A stretch of DNA of 64,000 nt from Tritrichomonas musculus (Eukaryota > Parabasalia > Tritrichomonadida > Tritrichomonadidae): positions 682,001 to 746,000 of the forward strand of contig JAPFFF010000036.1 in NCBI GenBank assembly GCA_039105265.1, written 5' to 3'. Positions within the stretch are counted from its first letter, which is position 1; each line of letters opens with the position of its first letter. The notes under the pieces were generated by a model. It was not told the DNA's origin and ran no database searches. It saw only the letters and a list, made by a program, of their open reading frames with translations. Positions 29,555 through 40,010 of this stretch are shown here, one piece after another. Position numbers and translations under genes: made by a program.

Positions 29555-31306
29555 TCATGTTTTCAACTCAGTCCAATCAGTAAATATCACATTTCTGTCT
29601 GGGCTGATAATTATATTTCTTTTATATTTGGTACAAATAGTTCTAGGTGCAAATGGAGGTTTCTGAATAACACAGGGAGATCTTTTTAAAAAAAAATCAG
29701 GTCTGTTGATATGATGAATGTTATCATATGTTTCACATTCAGTTTTAAAATCTTCATAAACCTTTGGCCCAATTTCTTCAATATATGATTTAATTATTTC
29801 GTGCTTTGTGTATGTGATTGTATCATTGCAATTTATCAATTTATATCTTCTTTGATCTTCAAAATAATTGATTAGCTTTTGATTTATGCCTTCTCCAATA
29901 TATTCAAATTTAACTAATTGTTTTGTAAGAATTTCTTCTTCTTTGTTTTTATATCCTTCTGGAATTAAAATTTGTTCTGAATATGATTTGATTGGTTCAG
30001 TAGATGTATATGTTGAAAAATTATCACAATTTGTTATTTTATATCTTTTTTGATCTTGATAATAGAATACAAGTTTTCTCTCACAATATTCTCCTTCAAT
30101 TTTTGAACTAACTAATTGTTTTGTAAGAATTTCTTCTTCTTTGTTTTTATATCCTTCTGGAATTAAAATTTGTTCTGAATATGATTTGATTGGTTCAGTA
30201 GATGTATATGTTGAAAAATTATCCCAATTTGTTATTTTATATCTTTTTTGATCTTGATAATAGAATACAAGTTTTCTCTCACAACATTCTCCTTCAATTT
30301 TTGAACTAACTAATTGTTTTGTAAGAACTTCTTCTTCTATGTTTTTATAATCATGCTTGACTGCAATTATTTTTGTTGTTGGAACATTCTTATTCATTAA
30401 TGAAAAAGTTATAATTGGTGCCAACTCTTCTTTATTGTTTATAATTGCATTTGGAAACGGTTTATCTGAAAATAAATTATTGATTTCAACTGAATATTTT
30501 GGAGTATAATATTCAAAAACATTTTTTAAGATTTTGTTTTTATTTTCATTATTATTAATCAATTCCTTGTCATCATGATAATAACCAAAATATTTTTGAA
30601 TTTGAGACCAGATTTGGCTGCTAACTTGAATAATGAAAAAATCATGAAAATATGTTGGAATGAATTGAGTAAACATTAGTATTAATGATACAAAAAAGAT
30701 GAAAATACCAAAAATATATATATTTCTTGATGACTTTTTGTTTGTCTTAATATATTCATCAATAGTTCCATTATAATTAATAACCTTCGGAGAAATGATA
30801 TTTAATAAAGTAAAAATATCAATTTTGGGACAAAAGCCAAAATGCTCATTTTGATTTGAAATTGATTCAATAAATGTCTTAGGAGTTAATTTTTCCCCGT
30901 CAAGGCTTGGTAAAAGAGAAAAAAGTTCATTATTTATATTTAATCGTTGTTTTTGAATTATAAATTGATAAGCTTTTTCATGGCTTTTTAGAATTCGTTT
31001 TTTATGGAAAAAAATGTTTTGAAGAGAATTAATTGGAATTTTATAAAATTCCTCTTGATAATTTGTAATAATATAATCAAGATTTTGTGAAATAAGCATT
31101 TCTGCATCTGTGTTATCTTGATTTTGTTGTAATATTTTTGTTAATAGAGAAATAACAACTTTTTTTTTATATTCTGGATTTTTAATTAAATCGATATCTA
31201 TTAGAAATTCTTTTCCCAAAAGGTAAAGTTCATAAATATTAACACCAGATTCTTCCAATTCATTGTTATTAAGAATAAATGAATCTTCTGATATATCTCG
31301 AAGCAT
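29555..31306 (-). CDS. Trichomonad BTB/BACK-like protein with one membrane segment and 66-residue repeats
   Basis: A protein of 583 residues. The first 190 residues resemble the head found in many trichomonad repeat proteins (EEFYKIPINSLQNIFFHKKR, ending NEHFGFCPKIDIFTLLNII). A hydrophobic segment follows at about 193-218 (NIYIFGIFIFFVSLILMFTQ), with no signal peptide, giving a single-span membrane protein. The C-terminal part consists of three repeats of 66 residues (KNKEEEILTKQLVSSKIEGE, RKLVFYYQDQKRYKITN, FSTYTSTEPIKSYSEQILIP). The family and function are unknown to me. A TTCAAATG context surrounds the start. Confidence 0.75.
   Translation of the reverse strand: MLRDISEDSFILNNNELEESGVNIYELYLLGKEFLIDIDLIKNPEYKKKVVISLLTKILQQNQDNTDAEMLISQNLDYIITNYQEEFYKIPINSLQNIFFHKKRILKSHEKAYQFIIQKQRLNINNELFSLLPSLDGEKLTPKTFIESISNQNEHFGFCPKIDIFTLLNIISPKVINYNGTIDEYIKTNKKSSRNIYIFGIFIFFVSLILMFTQFIPTYFHDFFIIQVSSQIWSQIQKYFGYYHDDKELINNNENKNKILKNVFEYYTPKYSVEINNLFSDKPFPNAIINNKEELAPIITFSLMNKNVPTTKIIAVKHDYKNIEEEVLTKQLVSSKIEGECCERKLVFYYQDQKRYKITNWDNFSTYTSTEPIKSYSEQILIPEGYKNKEEEILTKQLVSSKIEGEYCERKLVFYYQDQKRYKITNCDNFSTYTSTEPIKSYSEQILIPEGYKNKEEEILTKQLVKFEYIGEGINQKLINYFEDQRRYKLINCNDTITYTKHEIIKSYIEEIGPKVYEDFKTECETYDNIHHINRPDFFLKRSPCVIQKPPFAPRTICTKYKRNIIISPDRNVIFTDWTELKT
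29723..30345 (-). repeat. 198-bp in-frame tandem repeats
   Basis: The marker TTTTGTAAGA recurs at 29921, 30119 and 30317, an exact 198-bp period (66 codons). The middle two units are almost identical at DNA level; the unit nearest the 3' end of the gene has diverged. A recent in-frame duplication is the simplest reading. Confidence 0.85.
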
Positions 31307-34300
31307 TTGAAAATTTTGAAATTTTTGTTTTTCAATTTTTCAATGCATGCCAAAAAATTCAGAGGAATTTAAACGGTTATAATATGTGTATAGTAACGGC
31401 AAAAATATAAAATTGCTTTATTTTTTAAATATATATTGTATTTATTGTATTGTTAAAAAATGAATATAATATTGTCTTGTTTTAATCGATAAATGCATCG
31501 GTAAACAAAAAACTTTTTTGGTGAAAAATAATTACAATAAATATTCAATTTAATAAAACGATTTTTTTTTTCATATCTTTATATGATATTGCTTTTTCGA
31601 TTAATTTTATATATTTATATTATAATGTTAAATTATTAAAATTAATTATATTTTCTTTAACTTAAAATATTTGCATTTGTTTTAATTTTTATTATTATAT
31701 TTATACTCCAAAGGATATATTTAAGTTTTTCTTTATTTTAGCATGCTATTTTACTCTCATGAGCAAAAAATAATACATTTTTACTGTTATCAGCATGATT
31801 AATGTTTGATTTTCATTTTGACATAAAAATTGATGCTAGAACTCATATTCATTAAAATTTCTCTTAATACATGAATGTATATCACGTTGGTACACAAAAT
31901 TATAATTCTTCTAGGTTTCATTCAATTAAAAAATTGAATTTCGTTTAATGGAATTAAAATATTTTTATTTTATATTTTATATTTTTATTAATTCAAAGTA
32001 TAATATAATTATTTCAATTTTGTTATATTTTATTTTTAGATTTATTCATTTATTCAGTATCAATAGAAAATACAACATTGAAAAAAAAATTCAGAGTGTA
32101 TTTTGAATTCATGTCTCAATATTTTTGAATACATATATCAATATATATCTTAATATTTATGAGATATTGAAATATTTGAAACAACCTTTTAAAAAGTGTT
32201 TACATTTTATGACAATTTTAATATAAATATTCATTGACTGTAAACAAATATATTCATTTATTTATATCTAATATATATAATATGTTTAATATAAAATATT
32301 ATAAATTGATATCACATTTAATATCAATGTATTAATGAAATTATCGAGGTCCATATTTCAAAGAAATTCTTAGATGCACCTATCGAGTAGTTTGTTGCAA
32401 TTATCAGTTCATTTTATTTTATACATGAATAAAAATAATATATTCAATTTTTAAGTAATGAGATTAACCAAAATCCTCCAAAATCATAAAAATTTAACAA
32501 AAAACCAATTTTTTTTTAAATTTTCCTTAAATTTTAGTTCATTTTTAAATATAAACCTCAGGAGCATGCTAATATCAATATATGATACAGAATTAGGTAT
32601 TATATTTATTAATTCTTTCTCAAATAATGTTAGATAGGAAAGATGTAATCATTATTATAATATTAAAAAAGTTCAAAATCCCCCTTTAAAATTAGAATCT
32701 TAGAGCATAATTGCAATATTAATAAATATATTTAAAAGTACAATGTTAAAAAAATAAAAAATTAGGTGGATATTTTCAAAATATTGAATAATCCAAAATA
32801 CGTTATTTTCGTTACTATACACATGTTATAATTAACTTAAATTCTTTTTTGCATTTGAAAATCTAAGCTTGTAAAATATACCCAAATGTAAAAAAAAGAC
32901 CTGGTCTTGGTGATTCTTTCTGGTCTTTTGGCGATTTTAATAAATCTTTTAAAAAGTTATTTCTTATGAATTATTAAATAAAATGATTAAATGATATTTG
33001 ATTAAATAATAATTCAATTTACGAATCAACATTCAATAAATTCAATGAATTTATTTAATTACTCGGCTATATATATTCATAAAAATATAAATACTATTAA
33101 TATTTCAATGAATTATTTCAATGCATTATTTATTATTCGGCTATAAATATTCATAAAAATATAAATACTATTAATATTTTAATACATTTTATATCGGTAT
33201 ATATTTAAAATATAAATGAAAAAAAATTTATTTTCAATTGAAAAAATGCTTTTATTGATTTTATTATATATTTATATCTTATTTTTTTTTTTATTTTATA
33301 TATGATATTTTGAAAGCTTTACAAATCACCATCGCCAAAAAAACCGTTTTGGTGATCTCCAAAATATATGTAAACTATTCAAAATTGAATGCTGTCGCCA
33401 AAAACCCAAGACCTGGGCTTTTGGTGAAATCGGTTATTTGGCTTTTCATCGTCAATATAAATGAGCATTTTATTATTATTTTATATGATATATTATACAG
33501 ATCATACAATTATTTTGTAATATTCAAAAAATAACATTTTTTTACTGAGAAAATCTTATCGATTATTAATATGACTTTTGATAAAACTCATTTAATTCCT
33601 CTTTCAAATAATTCAATGGTTTATGACTTTTGATAAAATTAAATTTTATTAATAAAATTTATTTGACAATAATATGGTTATATTTGGTGATTTTTAAAAC
33701 CCAAAAAACGTTTATTTCACCAAATTTACAAGCTTAGAAAATCTTTCTAATTATTATTTTTAATTGTAAATTTATCATAATTTTTCTTTATAATTCATTA
33801 AGGTTGTACAGCTGTAAATTCAATGGTTGCTCTTTCGGAAAAAGTTTAGATAGTTTAGAAATTAAATATTTTTATGATTGAAATATTTTTTTTATAATTT
33901 TGGTCTTAGTTTTATGTTATTTATTTCATTTTTACAGGAAGGAAATAATTTCACAAAAAAAATTGAATAAAATAATTATTTCAGAAAAAGTTGAAATATA
34001 TGAACAATTTTTAATAATAGATTAAATTAATTTAAATTTATTTTATTCAGTAAACATTTATTTTTATATATTTATCTCTATTTATTATTTTATTTATAAC
34101 TATATATTATTTAAATATTGTTACATGTTAAATATTATATGCATCAATAAATATTATCAAAATAAAAAAAAAAAAAAAAATTATATATTGAATTGATCTT
34201 TCAAATATTCTCAAATAGAAAAAATATTTTTAAACTTTTTCATAAATTATTTTTTTTATTATAATAAGATTATATCTATCTTTCTATGATTTATTTATAT

Positions 34301-36197
34301 TATATTATTCTATTTATATATATAGAATATAAATATATAAAAATATTCTTAAAAATCATTTGATAATATTTTTCCTAATAAAGTTTTCAACATAAAAAAA
34401 AATTAAATATATTTTTTTTAATTTTAAAAGAATTAATATTGCAGTAAATATTTCTTTAAATAATTTAATATTGACATTTATATAATATATAATTTATATA
34501 AACACAGATAAATGAATAATATATGCAAATAATATTATTAATAAGAAGGTTTATATATGATATAAAATCATAATGTCTTTCACAAAAAGTTATATAATTC
34601 TGATAATAAAATAAATATCATAAAAAGTTTTATTTTATTATTTCTTTTTGTATCTCATGAAATATTAGATAAATATTAAATATATATTTAAATATAAATT
34701 AATAAATGAATATAAATTTATATATATTTAAAAATAAGTTATATAATCTTTTTTTAAAGAGATTTTCTTAATTATCATTTTGAAAATCAGATTTTTTTGA
34801 GATCTAAATATAAAAATAATTACTATTATATTTATTTATTGTATTGTATTTAAAATAAAATTTATATTTTTAAATTAATTATTGTTGCTTTTGAGAAAGC
34901 TCATTGAATTTTTCTGGTAGACTTTTTTTTGGACAAAATCGGCACCTTTTACAATAACCGTTTTTTGTAAAGTCCAAAATCGGCACCTTTTACATCAAAT
35001 AAACATTCAAAATCAATTTTTTATAAAAATGAAAATAAAAAAAAAAAAATAATTATATATAAATGTTTATTAAAATAGAATTATGATAATATTTGGATTA
35101 GTTTTAATCTATTTTTTATATAATTATGAATAATAAATGAAAAAAAGAAAACTATCCAAAAGTATTCCTATAGAGTTAAATTGAACAATTCATATGAAAA
35201 TAATTCATTTGATTACTGCGAGCAAGGTCACACATGTGTGTATTAGTATTTCATTTCAATTTGATATCTGCCAGAAACAAAGACAAATAAAAATAATAGC
35301 TACATGACTATTTTCTGGGCTTAATAGACATACTTTTGGCTACAAATCACTAAAAATGAAAAAAATTCTGATATAAAAAATAAGTTTTTTTGCTAATATG
35401 ATATTCTAATTAATGTACAGTGAATTGAGATTATGATCATGTAGAACACATCATCGATAAAAGTCTGTATTACCTCGAGCTTGCTGTATATATGAATGCT
35501 TTAATATAAAAAAAAAAATGATTTTCAATAGATAAATGGTCATACGTTTATTGTTTTTTTAACAAATTCTATTGATATATTTTGAATAGATAAATGGCCT
35601 GCTGATTTTGTCCTTTTTGGAGTCTACCATTTTTCTTCAGAATTATCAAGTACACCCTTAAAATCAGAAAAAAATTGTGAAATATTCGTATAATTATTTA
35701 CAATTTTCTTAATTTTTCATAACACATGCATTACAGTGCCAAATAATTGAAGAGATAATAATATATTTTGAGAATAATCTAATAACCCAAAAGTAATCAA
35801 TGGATCTGACTATTTGGATAATTTGATGGATGATTTCATTTTTTTATTTAATGAGCAATTGGCAATAACTCAAAATCTACTCGAAATTTTTTTAATATTA
35901 ATGCACCAACTTATTTTAAAACATGTATTTTATTATCTGTTTTATTGACTTAGTTATTTATGCATTGATTTTTGAGAAAAATTAACTTTATTAATGAATA
36001 TGAAAACGCTTTAACAGAAATGAAGGAATCAGATTTATATGTACAAAGATATTGAAGACTTTATAAGAATTACAACGGAATTTACAAAGAAACAATAACT
36101 GGCATCAACAATGAATAAAAAAATCCTCTCCTTATTTTTGGTTGTAATAATGTTTAAAATTCGTGTCAAAGTGAGGAAGTGAATTGTCATCATATTT
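31307..36197. other. Long AT-rich region without recognisable genes
   Basis: Nearly 4.9 kb of very AT-rich DNA with no coding frame I can support. It contains a roughly 74-bp-spaced direct repeat (CGGCTATAxATATTCATAAA at about 33064 and 33138), scattered short GGTGAT/CCAAAA-type pieces in both orientations between 32890 and 33730, a TCGGCACCTTTTACA pair at about 34939 and 34980, and the inverted repeat listed separately. Confidence 0.5.
34915..35629. repeat. Interrupted inverted repeat, possible ends of a small dead DNA transposon
   Basis: TGGTAGAC (34915-34922) plus GGACAAAATC (34931-34940) is mirrored by GATTTTGTCC (35604-35613) plus GTCTACCA (35622-35629). The spacing between the two blocks is 8 bases in each arm, but those 8 bases differ. 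The unit would be 715 bp with no coding frame inside. No clear target-site duplication is visible. Confidence 0.35.
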
Positions 36198-36251
36198 TTG
36201 ACACTTTCTATTTTTATTTTTTTAAAAAAAATTTCGTTTTACACAAATCTA

Positions 36252-37259
36252 ATGTTAGCACAAACAATGACATCATCTAGTTTTAATTTTGGAGACTATC
36301 TTTTGAGCAAAATTCCCTGTGCAATAGAAGGCGTGAATTGCATAGTAGATCCAGATAAATGTTATGATATTCATGGCAATCGTATGGAGCCTACCGTGAA
36401 TATTTCATGTGAAAAGGAATTGAACACGAAAAGAAGAATTTTACATGATTTGTTGACAGATGAATATGATTCAGAATTCTACGATTTCAAGTTAAAGAAG
36501 AATAATAAGTATGTGAAAGATATCTTTACAATGTTCTCTAAAATTCCAAAGATCATACCAAAATCACAAACAAAACCCTCCGAGCCTGTATTCGATGAAA
36601 TTCCTGTAAGGAAGACAGATGGTGTGAAGTTAACAGACTTCTTACGAAAAATGAATGCCGATTTAATAGGATATAGTTGTAATCATAACACTCTTGAAGA
36701 TAAGTGCAACAAAGTTTTTAAGTCCACAGAAGATTTGTTAAAAGATGAAAAGTTTCTTGAATATAAGGATTTTGTTGAAAGATATGTTGATATCATTTAT
36801 GGGATATTCAATTATTATTGGCGTGATATAGAGAATGAAAATTTACAAAGACAAAATGTTGTTGCTGACTTTACAATCAACTTCAAGGAGAAACTCAAGA
36901 TCACAAATACTATTCTTAAGTTGAATTTAGAGATTACGGATATTAATTCAATGTCGAATAAAAGATATTCTAGGTGTGAAGCCAAGCAACGGTTATATGA
37001 ATATACTTTACGTGAAGTTCAACGAATGAGAGAAGAACAAGAGGAGATGATAGACCGCAAGTTTGATGAAAGTGATTATGATATGGATAAGTTTATGCAG
37101 AACAATTATCCAACTGTTGAAAGATTATTATTGAAAGATATTCAACGGAGATATGCAAAAGAGTTTCTTCAGGGGTATTATATTTACTTTTTCTTCCTCT
37201 TTTTGATGGTTCGGAGATTGGGGTTTCAGCTATTAATACCAGATTCTCATTTGATTTAG
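36252..37259 (+). pseudogene. Polinton fossil part: homologue of the 325-residue protein
   Basis: Shares with the gene at 56137-57114 the core FDEIPVRKTDG, then a Cys/His segment (GYSCNHNTLEDKC) and a helical CEAKQRLYEYTLREVQRMRE region. The Cys pattern suggests a metal-binding protein of unknown role. In this fossil its end runs into the opposite-strand AT-hook gene remnant. Confidence 0.65.
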
Positions 37260-37323
37260 ATTTAGACAATTTCTTTATTACTTCTGTTTCCTTGAATTGC
37301 GTTAGATCTATTTTACTCGTCAT
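37093..37323 (-). pseudogene. Polinton fossil part: AT-hook/bZIP-like protein
   Basis: Begins MTSKIDLTQFKETEVIKKL and contains KRGRKSKYNTPEE, clearly related to the protein at 57314-57607 (MTINTDIFNETDVIKSL, RGRKRKYATDEE). TTTATTTTTACAG precedes the start, the same T-rich box seen in the younger element. Incomplete. Confidence 0.6.
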
Positions 37324-37399
37324 TTCTGTAAAAATAAAAAACAAATAATAATTACATATTAATTAGCTCGTTATACTCTTTGTTATATACTTATTTCTA

Positions 37400-37951
37400 C
37401 TAGCTCGTATAGTTATACAGCAACCTATTAATTGCTAACTTTAAACACAGATGATATTTGTTAACTAGCTCGTTATACTCTTTGTTATATACTTGTTTGA
37501 AATCAGTACATACCTCTCCATTATCATTTACTATCTTTATGGAATCTATCTTACGTATAGGATTAGCTTTAGTTATACAGCAACCTACATCTTCATCAAG
37601 ACTTATTTCTACCAGCTCTGCCTTAATAATTGGTTTAAATATTTTGGTTAAAGCTGTAACTGGGACAATTATACAATTCTTTGATATTAAGTTAGATAAT
37701 AAAGCTTTATCTTGATCTAATAATATTTTTGCATATGTTTCAAAAATTACATACTTAACATCTTTTGCATCCAATTCTTCAAGGTTTTCTTCCAACTCTA
37801 CATTCCTAGTGATAACAATTTCTTCTTTTCCATCATCCCTTTTGTTTATAATGATATTATTATTTATGTTGCTTGTTGATTGTGCTGCTGCTTGAGGTTC
37901 TAAAGAAACGTTTGCATAACCCCAGGCATTGTTGGATCTCTTCTTTATCAT
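37400..37951 (-). CDS. Polinton fossil part: homologue of the Pro/Gln-rich protein
   Basis: 183 residues. The second half (VPVTALTKIFKPIIKAELVE, DEDVGCCITKANPIRKIDSI) matches the C-terminal domain of the 210-residue protein at 62552-63184 (LMELIKILTKADKVELVINE, DSGCTGCVSNSKYMKIDKIL). Function unknown; its position beside capsid and ATPase genes in the younger element makes a virion or assembly role possible. Confidence 0.6.
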   Translation of the reverse strand: MIKKRSNNAWGYANVSLEPQAAAQSTSNINNNIIINKRDDGKEEIVITRNVELEENLEELDAKDVKYVIFETYAKILLDQDKALLSNLISKNCIIVPVTALTKIFKPIIKAELVEISLDEDVGCCITKANPIRKIDSIKIVNDNGEVCTDFKQVYNKEYNELVNKYHLCLKLAINRLLYNYTS

Positions 37952-37959
37952 TTCCTTTC

Positions 37960-38412
37960 CAAAAAAAGTTGATAATCAATCAGTAATGAATATTAGCTTG
38001 CTTGACATTAATAGGTTTAAAGTATCCAATCCTTCCTTTATTTTTTTCATCAGCTCTACCTTGTATTTCTCCCAATTTTTCTGGTTTCTTTAAGTATGGA
38101 GGAAGATTAGGTGCTTTAGGTGCTTTATCTTTCTTTAAATAATACCCCCATCGGTAATACTAACAGGAGGTTCATGTAATGGTTTTGTTTTATGTTGATT
38201 ACTCTTTGGTGTTTTTACTTGCTTGTTTTCAATATACTTTGTTGGTGGCCTATTAATTCTTGGGTTAAACGTAACTGCATAAGTATTGTCATTAGAAAAT
38301 ATACCAAAGTGATTAAACTCTATTGTTTTTCAGTCTTAGTTCCTTCATTAAACATTTCTCCTTCTGCTCCAACTGTAGTAGAATTGGGATTTCGATACTT
38401 ATTCATTTTCAT
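37960..38412 (-). pseudogene. Polinton fossil part: Lys/Pro-rich remnant
   Basis: A minus-strand stretch with coding character (MNKYRNPNSTTVGAEGEMFN near its start, later a Lys/Pro-rich part). Broken. No counterpart was recognised in the younger element. Confidence 0.4.
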
Positions 38413-38507
38413 TTCAAAAAAAAAAATGGTTGGTCGAGATTCCGACTTACAGAACTAGCTCTTGATGTTCGCCTATAAATAGTTCAGGTGTATTTAATTC
38501 ATATTTC

Positions 38508-38900
38508 TTACGTAATTCCTCTATCATTGTCTTTGCCTTTTTGGATGCTAGTTCTTTGTTCTTCATTAGAGCCATTAACAAAGAACTCTTGCATCTTATA
38601 ATTAATTCTACGCCTAGAATTAGTACTTAATACTATGTGTTCTATATCATATTCTTTAATCTTATCTGGATATAGTCTCCATACATCTTCCTGCTTCGCT
38701 TGACACTCGGAAAGCGTATTGGATTGTTTGTTTTTCTTAATTGACATGTATAATACTTTTGCTAAATATTTATTTTTTGAAAGTTGAATTGGATATCTAT
38801 CACAAAGGATGGCAAAATTACATACCTTATATTCTTCCGGGTTATCAGCAAGGGAAATAACATTATTGATATAATCATAAACTTTGAATTGGTCATGCAT
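38508..38900 (-). CDS. Polinton fossil part: homologue of the 161-residue protein
   Basis: 130 residues, starting MHDQFKVYDYINNVISLADN, matching the protein at 60948-61433 (TTHFKVYEYINTLISLSSKP) over its first 115 residues, including CNFAILCDRYPIQLSKNKYL and LSTNSRRRINYKMQEFFVNG. Upstream lies TTTATTTTTGGTTTCATT, which contains both the T-rich box and a TCATT initiator. Function unknown. Confidence 0.65.
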   Translation of the reverse strand: MHDQFKVYDYINNVISLADNPEEYKVCNFAILCDRYPIQLSKNKYLAKVLYMSIKKNKQSNTLSECQAKQEDVWRLYPDKIKEYDIEHIVLSTNSRRRINYKMQEFFVNGSNEEQRTSIQKGKDNDRGIT

Positions 38901-38961
38901 TTTTTATGGAAATAAAAAAATGAAACCAAAAATAAAAGTGACGTTTTTGATTTGTTTAGTC

Positions 38962-39345
38962 TTAATCAAGTCCATATTGTTGTTTGAAAGTATGGATATA
39001 GATTGTAGTTAGCTTACTATTAACATCTCTTGTTGCAATGAATTTATATCCTCCTTTGGCTATATTAATGTGCATGATTCGATAAACATCATCAGTTATC
39101 CTTTGGTAAAAGATATCTTCTTCAGTCTCTTCATCATAATAGTAATAATATTCTTTTTCAGCAAAATATCTTCTTTCCCTTTTCATGTCATAGTTAGTGA
39201 TAACTATAGCATCATCTGGTATATCGTCAATAAATTCATATGAAACACCATTTCTTGATGAAGCATTTCTATTATTCTCACTTGATGTGCACCTCCTTAA
39301 AATTTCAAGACTTAAATTGTAAATATCTAATTTGTTTATTTTCAT
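38962..39345 (-). CDS. Polinton fossil part: unknown 127-residue protein
   Basis: Acidic/Tyr-rich protein (EYYYYYDEETEEDIFYQRIT) with a TCATCATTTAATTTGTAAA leader before the ATG, a good initiator match. No domain recognised and no counterpart in the younger element within the window. Assigned to the fossil by strand and spacing only. Confidence 0.45.
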   Translation of the reverse strand: MKINKLDIYNLSLEILRRCTSSENNRNASSRNGVSYEFIDDIPDDAIVITNYDMKRERRYFAEKEYYYYYDEETEEDIFYQRITDDVYRIMHINIAKGGYKFIATRDVNSKLTTIYIHTFKQQYGLD

Positions 39346-39417
39346 TTTACAAATTAAATGATGAGTATAAATAGAATTAATATTATATTTTAAAATATTT
39401 GCTTTTCTATTTTATTG

Positions 39418-39446
<29 letters not shown>
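39418..39446. repeat. Poly-A run
   Basis: Twenty-nine A in a row, just outside the fossil's last frame and before the palindromes at 39455-39504. Confidence 0.9.
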
Positions 39447-39448
<2 letters not shown>

Positions 39449-39486
39449 ATACTTATCGCCTCCGATACTTATTGACCCCGGAGGTT

Positions 39487-39504
39487 AAGGTCAATATTGA
39501 CCTT
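39487..39504. repeat. Perfect 18-bp palindrome AAGGTCAATATTGACCTT
   Basis: The palindrome is immediately preceded by another inverted pair (CCTCCG at about 39460 and CGGAGG at 39479) and by a further ATTGACC. A similar stretch (GATCAATATTAGCCTTGTAT, minus strand) lies near 46670-46690, so this may be part of a dispersed element end. Confidence 0.6.
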
Positions 39505-39530
39505 GTATAGTAAAAAACGTTTCTTTTTAA

Positions 39531-39841
39531 TTAGATTTCAATATTTGTAAGTTTTTTGTAGAAGCATGGCTCTGTCCTGCAGATTGTGCAGCACTTGTTA
39601 TTTTTAAACCAACTGTCTAAGCAAGAAGCGCAAACTCCCATATGAGAACAAGGCAAATTTATACAATTCTGTTTATTAGTCATGCAAATGATGCATGTAT
39701 CGTCGCTGCTTGGCTCAAATACGATTGACACATTTTCAATTGGGGATCTGCAAACAGGGCAATTTTCTTTATTTTTCAGAGCTAATTCTGCATGTTCCTT
39801 TAAATTGACCAATTCTTTAGTATTATCATCTTCATTATTTT
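39531..39841 (-). pseudogene. RING-finger protein remnant
   Basis: Contains a RING motif of C3HC4 type (CIICMTNKQNCINLPCSHMG, CASCLDSW, CTICR) at the C-terminus, preceded by CPVCRSP. Such short RING proteins occur in large DNA viruses and Polinton-like elements as well as hosts. It looks incomplete at its front. It may belong to the neighbouring fossil or be a scrap of a host ubiquitin ligase. Confidence 0.6.
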
Positions 39842-40010
39842 AATCAAATATCTCATTCTTTTTTTTCCCTAATTATAACGTTATTTCATTTGAGGCAGAT
39901 CGCTTCAATAAATCCAGAGCAAAAGGTCAAATCATTTTTTTGATTGGTCAAAATAAATGTAAACGATTTTTTTAATGATTGTTTGATATTTGAACTTTTT
40001 CTAAATAAAA

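Larger units (their letters stand above)
36252..39345. mobile_element. Polinton (Maverick) fossil, partial and rearranged
   Basis: A cluster of frames related to genes of the Polinton at the right of the window: a homologue of the 325-residue protein (56137-57114), of the AT-hook/bZIP-like protein (57314-57607), of the Pro/Gln-rich protein (62552-63184) and of the 161-residue protein (60948-61433), plus one further frame. DNA polymerase, ATPase and capsid genes are not seen. It is broken, with several breaks, and genes lie in a different order and orientation from the younger element. No terminal repeats found. Base composition has drifted toward the AT-rich surroundings. Likely an old insertion. 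Confidence 0.75.

Noticed and set aside
33310-33534. 74-codon plus-strand frame in the gene desert
   Set aside because: Starts at TTG-like context in repeat-like AT-rich DNA, no domain, no relatives in the window.
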